Positions 28,878 through 38,877 of a stretch of 64,000 nt of DNA are shown here, one piece after another (within the stretch, counting starts at the first letter, position 1; each line of letters starts with the position of its first letter). Position numbers and translations under genes: made by a program. This stretch comes from Paraburkholderia fungorum (lineage in GTDB: Bacteria; Pseudomonadota; Gammaproteobacteria; Burkholderiales; Burkholderiaceae): the NCBI RefSeq assembly GCF_900099835.1, contig NZ_FNKP01000001.1, positions 434,001 through 498,000 of the forward strand. The letters run 5' to 3'. The notes under the pieces were generated by a model that was not told the origin of the DNA, did no database searches, and saw nothing but the letters and a program-made list of their open reading frames with translations.

Positions 28878-29021
28878 GGCGGTCCTGAATCTGCGCGCCT
28901 GATTGACGCCCGACTGGCATCTAAGTGACGCCGATGAAGCCTGACAAACGGGCGAGCTGCGATAAAACGAGAACGGGGCTGACGTGCCGAAATAAAAGCA
29001 CGCCAGCCTGTTCGACGATCG

Positions 29022-29819
29022 CTAGCCGTTCGCCTTCGCCACCGCTCGCGCGGCGAGCACCGGGATCAGGTGCGCGCGATAGTCGGCGCTAGCGTGCATG
29101 TCGGTGTTCAGATTCGCCGCCGACACACTCACTCCGCGCGCGGCCTCCGGCGTGAAATTCGCCGACAGCGCGCTCTCCAGCTCCGGCACACGAAACACCG
29201 ACGCCGCCGCGCCCGTCACCGCCACTCGCACGCCGCTCGCGAACTTCGCGACGAACACGCCGACCAGCGCGAAGTGCGACGCGGGATTGCGGAATTTCTC
29301 GTAGGCCGCACGCTCGGGCACCGGAAACTCGACCGCGACGATCAACTCGTCCGGCTCCAGCGCGGTTTCGTACATGCCGACGAAAAAGTCCGCCGATGCA
29401 ATCCGCCGACGCTCGGTGACGATGGTCGCGTCCAGTGCCATCGCCGCCGCCGGGTAGCACGCGGCCGGATCGTTGTTTGCCAGCGAGCCACCGATCGTGC
29501 CCAGCGCTCGCACCTGACGGTCGCCGATGTGCGCGGCGAGATCGGCGAGGCCGGGCGATACGCGACGCAATTCCGCGTGCTCCGCGACATCCGCGTGGCA
29601 GACGGCGGCGCCGATCGTCACCGTGCTGGCATCCACGCTGATCGATTTGAGCGCGGGAATGCGCGTCACGTCGACCAGTTGCGACGGTTGTGCGAGACGC
29701 AGCCGCATCGTGGGCAGCAGGCTCTGGCCGCCGGCCAGGAATTTCGCGTCGCTGTCGGCGGTGAGGATGGCGGCGGCCGCTTTGGGATCCGTCGCGCGTT
29801 GATACTCGAATGAATACAT
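29022..29819 (-). CDS. coxM: FAD-binding medium subunit, CoxM type
   Basis: The 265-residue subunit carries FAD in the xanthine-oxidase-family heterotrimer. The two flavin motifs are present: AGGQSLLP (about 31-38) and TIGGSLANNDPA (about 110-121). It lies 21 bp after coxL, as part of the S-L-M structural order. Length is slightly shorter than typical form I CoxM. Confidence 0.93.
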   Translation of the reverse strand: MYSFEYQRATDPKAAAAILTADSDAKFLAGGQSLLPTMRLRLAQPSQLVDVTRIPALKSISVDASTVTIGAAVCHADVAEHAELRRVSPGLADLAAHIGDRQVRALGTIGGSLANNDPAACYPAAAMALDATIVTERRRIASADFFVGMYETALEPDELIVAVEFPVPERAAYEKFRNPASHFALVGVFVAKFASGVRVAVTGAAASVFRVPELESALSANFTPEAARGVSVSAANLNTDMHASADYRAHLIPVLAARAVAKANG

Positions 29820-29840
29820 GTCGATTCTCCGCTCAGGATC

Positions 29841-32237
29841 TCAATGGGGTTGCGCGTTGCCTTGCTTCGCCGCGTGAATCGCGGACCACACGCGATGCGG
29901 CGTCGCGGGCATCTGCAGATCGGTCACGCCGAGCGGCGCAAGCGCATCGATGATCGCGTTGATCACCGCCGGCGGCGAGCCGATCGCGCCGGCCTCGCCG
30001 CAGCCCTTCACGCCGAGCGGATTGTGCGTGCACGGCGTGCCCTTCGCGGTCTCGACGGTGAAGTCGGGCAGATCGGACGCGTGCGGCATCGCGTAATCCA
30101 TGTACGAGCCGGACAGCAACTGGCCGCTGTCGTTGTCGTACACGCAGCGCTCCAGCATCGCCTGGCCGATGCCCTGCGCGAGCCCGCCGTGCACCTGTCC
30201 TTCGACGATCATCGGATTGATCACGTTGCCGAAATCGTCCACGGCGGTGAACTGCTGGATGCGGCACACGCCGGTATCCGGATCGACTTCGACCTCGCAG
30301 ATGTACGCCCCGGACGGATAGGTGAAGTTGGTCGGATCGTAGAACGCGCTTTCTTCGAGACCGGGTTCGAGCACGTCGAGCGGATAGTTGTGCGGCACGT
30401 ACGCCGCGAGCGAAATGTCGGCGAATGCTTTCGTGCGATCGGTGCCCGCGACGCGGAACACGCCGTCCTTGAACTCGATATCTTCGGCCGCCGCTTCCAG
30501 CAGATGCGCGGCGATTTTCTTCGCCTTCGTTTCGATCTTGTCGAGCGCCTTCATGATCGCCGAGCCGCCGACCGCAATCGAGCGCGAGCCATACGTCCCC
30601 ATGCCGAACGGAATCCGCCCCGTGTCGCCGTGGACGATCTCGACGCTTTCCAGCGCGATGCCGAGCCGGTCGGCGACCACCTGCGCAAAGGTCGTTTCGT
30701 GTCCCTGGCCATGACTGTGCGAACCGGTGAACACGGTGACGGAACCGGTCGGGTGCACGCGAATCTGTCCGACTTCGAAGAGGCCCGCCCGCGCGCCCAA
30801 CGCGCCGGCGATATTCGACGGCGCGAGGCCGCATGCCTCGATGTAGCACGAGTAGCCGAGGCCGCGCAGCTTGCCGTTCTTGGCGGATTCCTGTTGGCGG
30901 GCAGCGAAGCCTTTGACGTCTGCGAGTTCGAGCGAACGCGCGAGGATCGTCTCGTAGTCGCCGGTGTCGTAAGTGAGGCCGACCGGCGTCGCGTACGGAA
31001 AATCGCGGATGAAATTGCGGCGGCGAATCTCGGCCGGATCGAGCTTCATTTCGCGCGCGGCGGTTTCGACCAGACGCTCGACGACGTAGGTCGCTTCGGG
31101 ACGGCCCGCGCCTCGGTAGGCATCGACGGGAACGGTGTGGGTGAAGACCGCTTTCACTTCGGCGTAGATCGCGGGCGTCGCGTACTGGCCCGCGAGCAGC
31201 GTCGCGTACAGGATGGTCGGCACGCTCGACGCGAACGTGGACAGATACGCGCCCATGTTCGCGATGGTGTGGATGCGCATGGCGAGGAACTTGCCGTCGG
31301 CGTCCATCGCGAGTTCGGCTTTCGTCACATGATCGCGGCCGTGCGCGTCGGACACGAACGCTTCCGAGCGCTCGGCTGTCCATTTCACCGGACGGCGGAT
31401 TTTCTTCGACGCCCAGGTGAGCGCGACGTCCTCTGCATACAGAAAGATCTTCGAACCGAAGCCGCCGCCAACGTCCGGCGCGATGATGCGCAATTTCGAC
31501 TCCGGCAGCGACAGCACGAACGCGGCCATCAACAGACGCTCCACGTGCGGGTTCTGATTCGCGACGTAGACCGTGTAGCTGTCGTCCTGCGGCGAGTAAC
31601 TCGCGTTGACCGCGCGCGGTTCGATCGCGTTCGGCACCAGCCGGTTGTTGACGATGTCGAGTGTGGTGACGTGGGCGGCTTTGGCGAATGCGGCGTCGGT
31701 GGCGGCTTTGTCGCCGTGGCCCCAGTTGTAGCAGACGTTGTCGGGCACTTCGTCGTGGACCGCGGGCTGGCCCGCATCGGCTGCATGCGCTGTGTCGACG
31801 ACGGCGGGCAGCACGTCGTAATCCACGTCGATCAGTTCGGCGGCGTCTTTCGCGGCCTTGATCGAATCGGCGATCACGAGCGCGACCTGGTCGCCGACGT
31901 GGCGCACTTTCGTATGCGCGATGACCGGGTGCGGCGGCTCGTTCATCGGCTTGCCGTCAGTGCTGTGGATCAACCAGCCACAAGGCAATCCGCCGACGTT
32001 TTCAGCGGCCATGTCCGCGCCGGTGAAGATCGCGATCACGCCGGGCGACTGCTTTGCCGCCGCGATGTCGATGCTGTTGATCTTCGCGTGCGCATGCGGC
32101 GAGCGCAGGAACACCGCGTAGGTTTGCTGCGGCAGGACGATGTCGTCGGTGTACTGGCCGTTGCCGGTCAGAAACCGATAGTCTTCCTTACGTTCGACCG
32201 AGGCGCCGATCAGATGGGGGGTGTCGGGTGCGTTCAT
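29841..32237 (-). CDS. coxL: Molybdopterin large subunit, CoxL form II
   Basis: The 798-residue large subunit binds molybdopterin cytosine dinucleotide. The active-site loop reads AYRGAGR near residue 375. Form I CO dehydrogenases have AYxCSFR here, with the Cys that binds copper, so this is the form II type. The cofactor motifs [13 protein letters not shown] and the catalytic [13 protein letters not shown] (Glu) are intact. The ATG at 32237 (MNAPDTPHL) follows GAGGAG; an upstream start at 32303 would overlap coxS heavily. The physiological substrate of form II enzymes is not settled. Confidence 0.93.
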   Translation of the reverse strand: MNAPDTPHLIGASVERKEDYRFLTGNGQYTDDIVLPQQTYAVFLRSPHAHAKINSIDIAAAKQSPGVIAIFTGADMAAENVGGLPCGWLIHSTDGKPMNEPPHPVIAHTKVRHVGDQVALVIADSIKAAKDAAELIDVDYDVLPAVVDTAHAADAGQPAVHDEVPDNVCYNWGHGDKAATDAAFAKAAHVTTLDIVNNRLVPNAIEPRAVNASYSPQDDSYTVYVANQNPHVERLLMAAFVLSLPESKLRIIAPDVGGGFGSKIFLYAEDVALTWASKKIRRPVKWTAERSEAFVSDAHGRDHVTKAELAMDADGKFLAMRIHTIANMGAYLSTFASSVPTILYATLLAGQYATPAIYAEVKAVFTHTVPVDAYRGAGRPEATYVVERLVETAAREMKLDPAEIRRRNFIRDFPYATPVGLTYDTGDYETILARSLELADVKGFAARQQESAKNGKLRGLGYSCYIEACGLAPSNIAGALGARAGLFEVGQIRVHPTGSVTVFTGSHSHGQGHETTFAQVVADRLGIALESVEIVHGDTGRIPFGMGTYGSRSIAVGGSAIMKALDKIETKAKKIAAHLLEAAAEDIEFKDGVFRVAGTDRTKAFADISLAAYVPHNYPLDVLEPGLEESAFYDPTNFTYPSGAYICEVEVDPDTGVCRIQQFTAVDDFGNVINPMIVEGQVHGGLAQGIGQAMLERCVYDNDSGQLLSGSYMDYAMPHASDLPDFTVETAKGTPCTHNPLGVKGCGEAGAIGSPPAVINAIIDALAPLGVTDLQMPATPHRVWSAIHAAKQGNAQPH

Positions 32238-32247
32238 CGTCGGCTCC

Positions 32248-32823
<576 letters not shown>

Positions 32824-33071
32824 GAAGTTGTCTCCTGATGGGGTGAGACCGGACCTTCGGGTTTTGGCTGCTTTTTCGTCGTTTCTGGCTTTGCTTTGTT
32901 GGTCTGCTGTGCTTCGGGTCCGGTGTTGGGGGACTGCTGCTTTTTTCTTACGGGTGTGCCGAAAAGTAAAGCACAAATTGGACGGGGGCGCTATGAGGGG
33001 AAGTTTTTTGCGCGGGGCGCTGGGGGTGGGTGTGGTCTTTGGGTGTTGGCCTTTCCTTGTGATCGCGGTGG

Positions 33072-33310
33072 TCTATTGGCGTTGCCCCTGTGCGGGGCGG
33101 CACTCACTTTCTTTGCCGCCGCAAAGAAAGTAAGCAAAGAAAGCGGGCTCACACCGCTAGCTCATAAGTGGGTCCCCTGGCTTGGAGGGGGCAGTGGTGC
33201 ATCTGGAATCGGTGCGCTCGCACACTCAGCGTTGATGACAAGGCAGTCGTCCGCTCTCACACCGCACTGCGTGCGTCGCGGTGGGTTTGCTTGGGAAACC
33301 GGGGTTTAGA
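33072..33310. repeat. Burkholderia-type interspersed intergenic repeat
   Basis: The block contains a GCCCC / GGGGC hairpin (about 33084-33098), a perfect 10-bp palindrome arm pair CTTTCTTTGC / GCAAAGAAAG (33107-33130), then GGGTCCCC and an IR-rich tail. From memory this arrangement recurs in intergenic DNA of Burkholderia and Paraburkholderia. It lies between coxS and the PAAR cassette. The rest of 32824-33523 has no gene I can support. Confidence 0.6.
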
Positions 33311-33523
33311 TCCAACAAACGGGTGGATTCAAGGGTGGATTTTCTGTCCCTATTTTCATATTTATCCTATTTTTATCTGCCCCGGCTTTGTCGAGGATTG
33401 ACGGGGGTTGGATTTTACGGCGCGGCCAAGTGAAGTAGCTCGAGTGACCACACGAGTGGAATGTTGGGGATGTTGCGCTGGCTCCCGTTCACGTTAGGAA
33501 ATCACATCAACAGAGGAGCGTTC

Positions 33524-34078
33524 ATGCATAGAGCAATGATCCGGCACGGTGATCCAACGACAACTGGTGGTTTTGTAATGGCCTTTAGTTCCACCACGTT
33601 CGACGATGGACGACGGATTGCCCTTCATGGCGACGAGGCAACTTGCGGCATCTGTCAGGGAGTCTTCAAGATATTCGGCAGTGGAACCGATGCGACAGAA
33701 AACGGAAGGGCAACTGTTTTACATGGTGATCCGGTCATCTGTCCGTGCGGTAAGAACAAGGTGTTCGTCGTCAGCGATCCGGGCTGTCATGTCGAAATAG
33801 AAACCGGCGTGGCGCGACCAGGCGGCGCTGCATCGGCGGCGCGATCCGCGATGGCAGCTGGTGCATCTATCGCGCGCTACGACGAGCAAGTTTGTCCCGC
33901 AATTCAGGGGGAGGGGGCGCTCAACGGCTATCCGTATTTCATCGAGACGACCGACGGCCGCATGTTCTTAGGACGAATCGAGGGAAGTGGTCCGCTGCCT
34001 CGGATCGAAACGGACATAGCCGACACGTACACGGTCTATTGGGGCGACGAAGCTCTTGCAAGACAGAATGGATGCTGA
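33524..34078 (+). CDS. PAAR-domain T6SS spike-tip protein with C-terminal extension
   Basis: PAAR proteins cap the VgrG spike of type VI secretion systems and carry effectors. Residues 1-90 form a PAAR domain (MIRHGDPTTTGG, HGDPVICPCGKNKVFV). After a short Ala-rich hinge, residues 115-184 look like a transthyretin-like extension (YPYFIETTDGRMFLGRIEG, TYTVYWGDEAL). GAGGAGC gives a ribosome binding site before the ATG at 33524; the open frame begins earlier at 33461. The Tae4 gene starts 2 bp after its stop. No other T6SS structural gene lies in the window, so delivery would use an apparatus encoded elsewhere. Confidence 0.85.
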   Translation: MHRAMIRHGDPTTTGGFVMAFSSTTFDDGRRIALHGDEATCGICQGVFKIFGSGTDATENGRATVLHGDPVICPCGKNKVFVVSDPGCHVEIETGVARPGGAASAARSAMAAGASIARYDEQVCPAIQGEGALNGYPYFIETTDGRMFLGRIEGSGPLPRIETDIADTYTVYWGDEALARQNGC

Positions 34079-34080
34079 AG

Positions 34081-34692
34081 ATGCCAAACAAGAAAACAGT
34101 TGTCCAGACTAATACGACGCAGAACTCAATCAAGGAAGTGCGACTAAAGGCTCTGACTTTCCACGAGCTGTGGGACAACTACGTCACGGGCGATCCCTAT
34201 GACGATCCGAGCGGCCAATACAGCAATCAGTGTGCAATTCGCATGAGTGCTACATTCCATCGAGTTGGCATAGAGATGAAATCATTTTCGCAAAAACTGA
34301 TTGCGCCTATGCCCGGCAAGCCCACCCTTGGCCGGATTATTCTCGATGGTAAGCCGACCGCAACGCGGGCCTTCGAGTTAGCCGAATGGCTCAAACTTGG
34401 TCCAATCGCGGGTCTCGCTGAACCTCAAGACATTGCGGGTCCCGGATGGCGGGACAAGGTAACAGGCCGTACGGGAATGATATTTTTCTTTGGCTACTGG
34501 CAACAGGACGGCGACTCCATCAATGATTTGAGCGGCGGTCATATTGATTTGTGGAATGGTTCGAGATTGACCAACAACGGGATTCTCGGCGTCGCAGAAA
34601 ATTTTCTTCGATTCAGGCTGAACCGCCCCACCGGCCCCGGCTTTTCGGACTTAAGCAAGTCGAAACAGATTTTGTTCTGGGAAATGAAATGA
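34081..34692 (+). CDS. tae4: T6SS amidase effector, Tae4 family
   Basis: The 203-residue protein matches Tae4 peptidoglycan amidases of the NlpC/P60 superfamily, which cut the gamma-D-glutamyl-mDAP bond in rival cell walls. Key parts are KALTFHELWDNY, the catalytic Cys51 in YSNQCAIRMS and the catalytic His154 in GGHIDLWNG. There is no signal peptide, as expected for a contact-delivered effector. The start at 34081 is uncertain, because an ATG at 34072 in the same frame overlaps the PAAR stop. It is followed by an overlapping membrane-protein gene. Confidence 0.85.
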   Translation: MPNKKTVVQTNTTQNSIKEVRLKALTFHELWDNYVTGDPYDDPSGQYSNQCAIRMSATFHRVGIEMKSFSQKLIAPMPGKPTLGRIILDGKPTATRAFELAEWLKLGPIAGLAEPQDIAGPGWRDKVTGRTGMIFFFGYWQQDGDSINDLSGGHIDLWNGSRLTNNGILGVAENFLRFRLNRPTGPGFSDLSKSKQILFWEMK

Positions 34693-35012
34693 AGCGGGTA
34701 TGGGGCAGTTTGCTTGCCGTAGCAATCGGGTTTGCGGTGGCATTGCGCCTGGGGGATTCGGCCAGGTGGAATCCATGGCCCGAAAAGTCTTATCACGGAT
34801 GTTATGAGATTGACGCTTGTAACGTCCCTTGGTGGCTTATCGCAGTTTTCGTTTTATGGCTCGTGGGTCCGCCCGTGATCTATGGGTGCGTCGCCTATGT
34901 CGGCATCGGCCGAAAATGGTCGGCTATGCGCTGGCTCGTTACCGGGTCAACTCTACTTTTGGGAACGATAACCTTCTACATATCCTGGTATGCCTACCGA
35001 GCATTTATTTGA
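34689..35012 (+). CDS. Three-helix membrane protein, candidate Tae4 immunity protein
   Basis: The 107-residue protein has helices at about 4-20, 48-72 and 82-100. It has a positive N-terminus (KR), so residues 22-47 should face the periplasm; that loop has two cysteines (38 and 44). Its ATG overlaps the tae4 stop codon by 4 bp, giving tight coupling, which is typical of effector-immunity pairs. Known Tai4 immunity proteins are soluble periplasmic proteins, so this does not look like one. Immunity is inferred from position and coupling only. Confidence 0.5.
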   Translation: MKRVWGSLLAVAIGFAVALRLGDSARWNPWPEKSYHGCYEIDACNVPWWLIAVFVLWLVGPPVIYGCVAYVGIGRKWSAMRWLVTGSTLLLGTITFYISWYAYRAFI

Positions 35013-35233
35013 GTGCGGCAGGGGCAAGAATGATCCTGGCAGTCACGCTTGCGACCGCGGCGTTACGACTGTATTGAGAGGACGTGTAGATGTAAGTCGT
35101 GAGGAAGATGTGCAGAGGAGCTAAGAAGCTAAGCGCCGCCCCAGATAGGGGCAGCACTAATAAACCACCGCGAGATCAAGACAAAGCTGATATTTTCGCA
35201 ACACCCTCCTCAGGGCCGTAAGCAACTTTCCGG

Positions 35234-36625
35234 TCACCCCGCCAACTTCGAATTCCGCCGCGAATACCCGAAATAAATCACCATCCCGATCACCAGCCAG
35301 ATACCAAAAGCCGCCCACGTCACACGCTGAAGATTCAGCATAAGAAAGAGACAGGACGCAACAGCGAGCACCGGCACAACCGGCACGCCAGGGCACTTAA
35401 AAGCGCGTGGCAAATCCGGATGCGTTTTCCGCAAAACCAGCACGGCAATCGACACCATCGAAAACGCTGCCAGCGTCCCGATATTGATCAGCTCAGCCAG
35501 CACATTCAACGGCACGAGCGCGCCGATCAGGCCGAAGAAAATCCCCACGAGCCAGGTCGTGAAAAACGGCGTCGCGAATTTCGGGTGCAGGCGCGAAAGC
35601 CGCTCCGGCAGAAGCCCGTCACGCGACATCGCGAAGATCACGCGCGTCTGTCCGTAAGCCATCACGAGAATCACGGTCAACATGCCGAGCACGGCGCCGA
35701 GATCGATAAAGCCCGCCACCCAGGTTTGCCCCGCCTGCTGCAACGCATAAGAAACCGGATGCGAAATGCCCGCGAACTTCGCCGACGGCACGATCCCCGT
35801 CACCACCGCCGCGACCGCGACGTACAACACAGCGCACACGCCAAGCGAAGCAATAATCCCGATCGGCAGATCGCGTTTCGGATTCTTCACCTCTTCCGAC
35901 GCCGATGACACCGCATCGAATCCGATAAACGCGAAGAACATCACCGCTGCCGCGCCGAATACGCCGTTCCAGCCGTTCGGCATGAACGGATGCCAGTTGG
36001 CCGGCGTCACGTGAAACACGCCCACGCCGATCACCAGCAACACCACCGTCACCTTGATCGCGACCATGATGTTGTTGATCCGCGCGGATTCGCGAATGCC
36101 GACCGACAACAACGCGGTAATCGCCATCATCACCAGGAATGCGGGCAGGTTGAACAGCGTGTGCTGTCCAGCCACCGCGCCGGGCGCGGCGCTCAACGCA
36201 ACCGGCAAAGAAACGCCGAAGCCCGACAGCAACGATTGCAGATAGCCCGACCAGCCGACCGATACCGCCGACGTCGCCAGCCCGTATTCAAGCATCAGAT
36301 CCCAGCCGATGATCCACGCGGCCAACTCGCCGAGCGTCGCGTACGAATACGTATAAATGGATCCGGCGACCGGAATCGTCGACGCGAATTCCGCGTAGGC
36401 AAGCGCGGCGAAACCGCACGCGATCGCCGCGATGATGAACGACAGCATCAGCGCCGGGCCGGCCTGAACGGCGCCCGTGCCGGTCAGCACGAAAATGCCG
36501 GTGCCGATAATGGCGCCGACACCGAGGAAGGTCAGATCGAGTGCGCCGAGCGCTTTCTTGAGGCCGGCGTTCTGAGCGCTCGACGCGATCATGTGCTCGA
36601 CGCTTTTTGTTCGAAACAGGGACAT
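35234..36625 (-). CDS. Amino acid permease (APC superfamily, CAT-like)
   Basis: The 463-residue protein has about 12 membrane helices. The first carries the APC signature GVGAIIGTGIFVLTG, with an N-terminal cytoplasmic tail of about 30 residues. GFDAVSSASEEVKNPKRDLP in helix 6 and SRDGLLPERLSRLHPKF after helix 8 fit the cationic amino acid transporter type. The ATG at 36625 (MSLFRTKSVEHM) is the natural start; the frame is open upstream to 36811 but not protein-like. The substrate is unknown. Confidence 0.88.
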   Translation of the reverse strand: MSLFRTKSVEHMIASSAQNAGLKKALGALDLTFLGVGAIIGTGIFVLTGTGAVQAGPALMLSFIIAAIACGFAALAYAEFASTIPVAGSIYTYSYATLGELAAWIIGWDLMLEYGLATSAVSVGWSGYLQSLLSGFGVSLPVALSAAPGAVAGQHTLFNLPAFLVMMAITALLSVGIRESARINNIMVAIKVTVVLLVIGVGVFHVTPANWHPFMPNGWNGVFGAAAVMFFAFIGFDAVSSASEEVKNPKRDLPIGIIASLGVCAVLYVAVAAVVTGIVPSAKFAGISHPVSYALQQAGQTWVAGFIDLGAVLGMLTVILVMAYGQTRVIFAMSRDGLLPERLSRLHPKFATPFFTTWLVGIFFGLIGALVPLNVLAELINIGTLAAFSMVSIAVLVLRKTHPDLPRAFKCPGVPVVPVLAVASCLFLMLNLQRVTWAAFGIWLVIGMVIYFGYSRRNSKLAG

Positions 36626-36927
36626 TGGCGTGGGTCTCCAGTGGTGCACGCGTGTTGCGCGCCGAATGTCGGGGAAACCCACGATTTTAACGGATGCGAA
36701 GCACTGCACTATTTTGGGACGTACCGCACGGGTTGTACCGGCCGGGCGGAAACTCCCGGCGGTAGGGGCATCGGGCGCGACGTTCGTCCGCCGAACGCAA
36801 AACGGCAGCAAAGCTTTCGCGCGATGCGGGATAAATGGGGAGGGAATCTCTCCGTTGCAAACTCGCCGTGTGAGCGGCGAGTTATTCAGCAGACGTAGGA
36901 CAAATGCAGAGGCAAAAGCGCAGGCGT

Positions 36928-37584
36928 TCAGCCCGCCATTGCCGGATTCAGATCGACGAGCCGGTTGCTCATCACGTAGAAGGTCAACTCGGCGTTGTTG
37001 CGCAGCTTCATTTTCTCGAGCAGCCGCGTGCGATACACGCTAACCGTCTTCACCGATAGCGACAGCGTCGCCGCAATATCGGTCAGCCGCTTGCCGGACG
37101 CGAGCATGCACAGCGTCTGATATTCGCGATCGGAGAGCTTTTCGTGCGGCAACTGTTCGCCGTCGAAGGAAACGTAGTCGGCGAGCGCTTCGGCCATCGC
37201 CGGGCTCACGTATTTGCGGCCGGCCGCGACCTGCTGGATCGCGCAGATCATCTGCGCGGCATCGACCGTTTTCGACAGATAACCCGACGCGCCCGCCTTC
37301 AGCGCGCGCACCGCGTATTGATCCTCGCGATACATCGAGAACATCAGCACGGCCACGCGCGGCGCTTTGCGCTTCAGGCGCTTCAGCACTTCGACGCCGT
37401 TCATGTCGGGCAGACCGATGTCGAGCAGCACGACGTCGTAAGTCTGATTGCCGACGGCTTCGAGCGCCTCGGTACCGCTTTGCGCCTCGGTGACTTCACG
37501 CGCCACACCACGGTCGATCAGCAATTGACGCACGCCCTGGCGGACCACGGCGTGATCTTCGGCGATCAGAATGCGCAGGCTCAT
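36928..37584 (-). CDS. LuxR/NarL-type response regulator
   Basis: The 218-residue regulator has a receiver domain (1-120) with phospho-acceptor Asp55 in VVLLDIGLPD. A LuxR-type helix-turn-helix (about 150-205, LSDREYQTLCMLASGKRLTDIAATLSLSVKTVSVYRTRLLEK) binds DNA. The ATG at 37584 lies 10 bp after the kinase stop, so the two form a two-component pair. Targets are not evident, and the permease next to it could be one. Confidence 0.9.
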   Translation of the reverse strand: MSLRILIAEDHAVVRQGVRQLLIDRGVAREVTEAQSGTEALEAVGNQTYDVVLLDIGLPDMNGVEVLKRLKRKAPRVAVLMFSMYREDQYAVRALKAGASGYLSKTVDAAQMICAIQQVAAGRKYVSPAMAEALADYVSFDGEQLPHEKLSDREYQTLCMLASGKRLTDIAATLSLSVKTVSVYRTRLLEKMKLRNNAELTFYVMSNRLVDLNPAMAG

Positions 37585-37594
37585 GACCGGTCGC

Positions 37595-38440
37595 TCACGA
37601 TTGCAGCGCGTGCCGTTCGGCGCGCGGCGCTTGCGCCAGCATCGCGTCCCACGCAAAGCGTGCGCGCACGAGCGTACCGCGCGATGGGGAGCCGCTTGCG
37701 TCACCGCGTCGGGCGCTGACGCGCAACGTGCCGTCGAACGCGGCGCAGCGTGCCTGCATGCCGCTCAGGCCGAAATGCCCGCGCTGGTTGCCTGCATGGC
37801 GAGCCAGTCCGATGCCGTCGTCGCTGACGAGCAGCGTGAGGTGCTGGCGGCTGGTTTCGATCCGCACATCGGCCGATTCGGCGCGCGCGTGCTTCGCAAT
37901 ATTGTTCAGCGCTTCCTGGGCGACACGGAATACGGCCAGCGCGGCGTCGGCGGGCAGGCGCGTGAGGCGCACGTCGGCGGCGCAGACGAAACTCGTGCGC
38001 AAGTGCGTGCGGGTCGAGAAGTCGCCGGTCCAGTGCGCGAGTGCGCCCACAATCCCTGCTTCGAGCGACGGCGCATGGAGTTCCGCCACCGCCTGTTGGC
38101 TCGCGGCGCACGCGGCGTCGAGCGAACGGCCGGCGACGGCGAGTGCGGCCGCGCATTGCGACGGCGCGTCGGCGGGCAGCCAGGTTTCGACACCGGCCAG
38201 CGCAAAGCGCATCGCGGTCAGTTCGGCGCCCACGCCGTCGTGCAGTTCGCGCGCCACATGGCGGCAAGCGGCTTCACGCGCCTGAACCAGTTCCGCCGAC
38301 AGTTCGCTGACCCGTGCGCGCAGCCGTGCAAGTTCGCGTTCGACCGACGACGACGGCGCGGCAACGTCCGCGTCGAAGCCGTCACGCGTCGGCGACGAAG
38401 GGGGCTGGGTGTTGAACGGGACGACAGTCAGCGTATCCAT
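37595..38440 (-). CDS. Cytosolic histidine kinase (HisKA_3 type)
   Basis: The 281-residue kinase has a coiled-coil segment (about 35-58), the HisKA_3 dimerisation motif with phospho-acceptor His67 in RELHDGVG, and a HATPase domain (FRVAQEALNNIAKH, VSDDGIGL, FGLSGMQ). It has no membrane helix and no recognised sensor domain, so the signal is probably internal or comes through a partner. It is the first gene of the pair with the LuxR-type regulator. Confidence 0.88.
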   Translation of the reverse strand: MDTLTVVPFNTQPPSSPTRDGFDADVAAPSSSVERELARLRARVSELSAELVQAREAACRHVARELHDGVGAELTAMRFALAGVETWLPADAPSQCAAALAVAGRSLDAACAASQQAVAELHAPSLEAGIVGALAHWTGDFSTRTHLRTSFVCAADVRLTRLPADAALAVFRVAQEALNNIAKHARAESADVRIETSRQHLTLLVSDDGIGLARHAGNQRGHFGLSGMQARCAAFDGTLRVSARRGDASGSPSRGTLVRARFAWDAMLAQAPRAERHALQS

Positions 38441-38810
38441 AATGTTTCCTGATCAGGAAGCGATGTGGACAGCAAAGCAGGGGCGCAACGGCTGCGCGAA
38501 GACGAAAGAACGCATGCGAGTCTCTAGCCTCCAGATACGACCGTCTGACGGAATTCCGTGACGGACAAAACGCTATGGTGAGAGGTAACGAAATTTACAT
38601 TCAGTAACAAGCTAGCTGGTTGCTAGAAGACTTGTCAAATCGTCTGATTGTGCGGCGCGATGATATCTCAAAAAAAGAAAAAATGCAGGCCCATCAAGGC
38701 TTAGAGCTTGCTTTTCATGCAATGGTTGATGATTTTAAACAACGCATTTGTAGGAAGAATACCGACATTGAATGTTAAATGTCGGTTGTGTCATTTGTAA
38801 CCTGGCCAAT
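38441..38810. other. AT-rich intergenic region with an inverted repeat
   Basis: No gene is supported. The stretch 38560-38800 is clearly AT-richer than its surroundings. A 9-bp perfect inverted repeat (ACCGACATT / AATGTCGGT) sits at 38761-38786, 25 bp before a terminator. Confidence 0.5.
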
Positions 38811-38840
38811 AAAAAAAGGAGCCAGAAGGCTCCTTTTTTT
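38811..38840. terminator. Bidirectional terminator after fpr
   Basis: Stem GGAGCC / GGCTCC with an AGAA loop, flanked by seven A and seven T, so it can end transcription on either strand. It lies 38 bp past the fpr stop codon. Confidence 0.9.
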
Positions 38841-38877
38841 GATTCCGCGACATGGTGTCGCGCGTTAGCAACGTGGC

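Noticed and set aside
33524-35012. Part of a full T6SS locus
   Set aside because: No VgrG, Hcp, sheath, baseplate or ClpV gene is present on either side; only an amino acid permease and the cox operon flank it.
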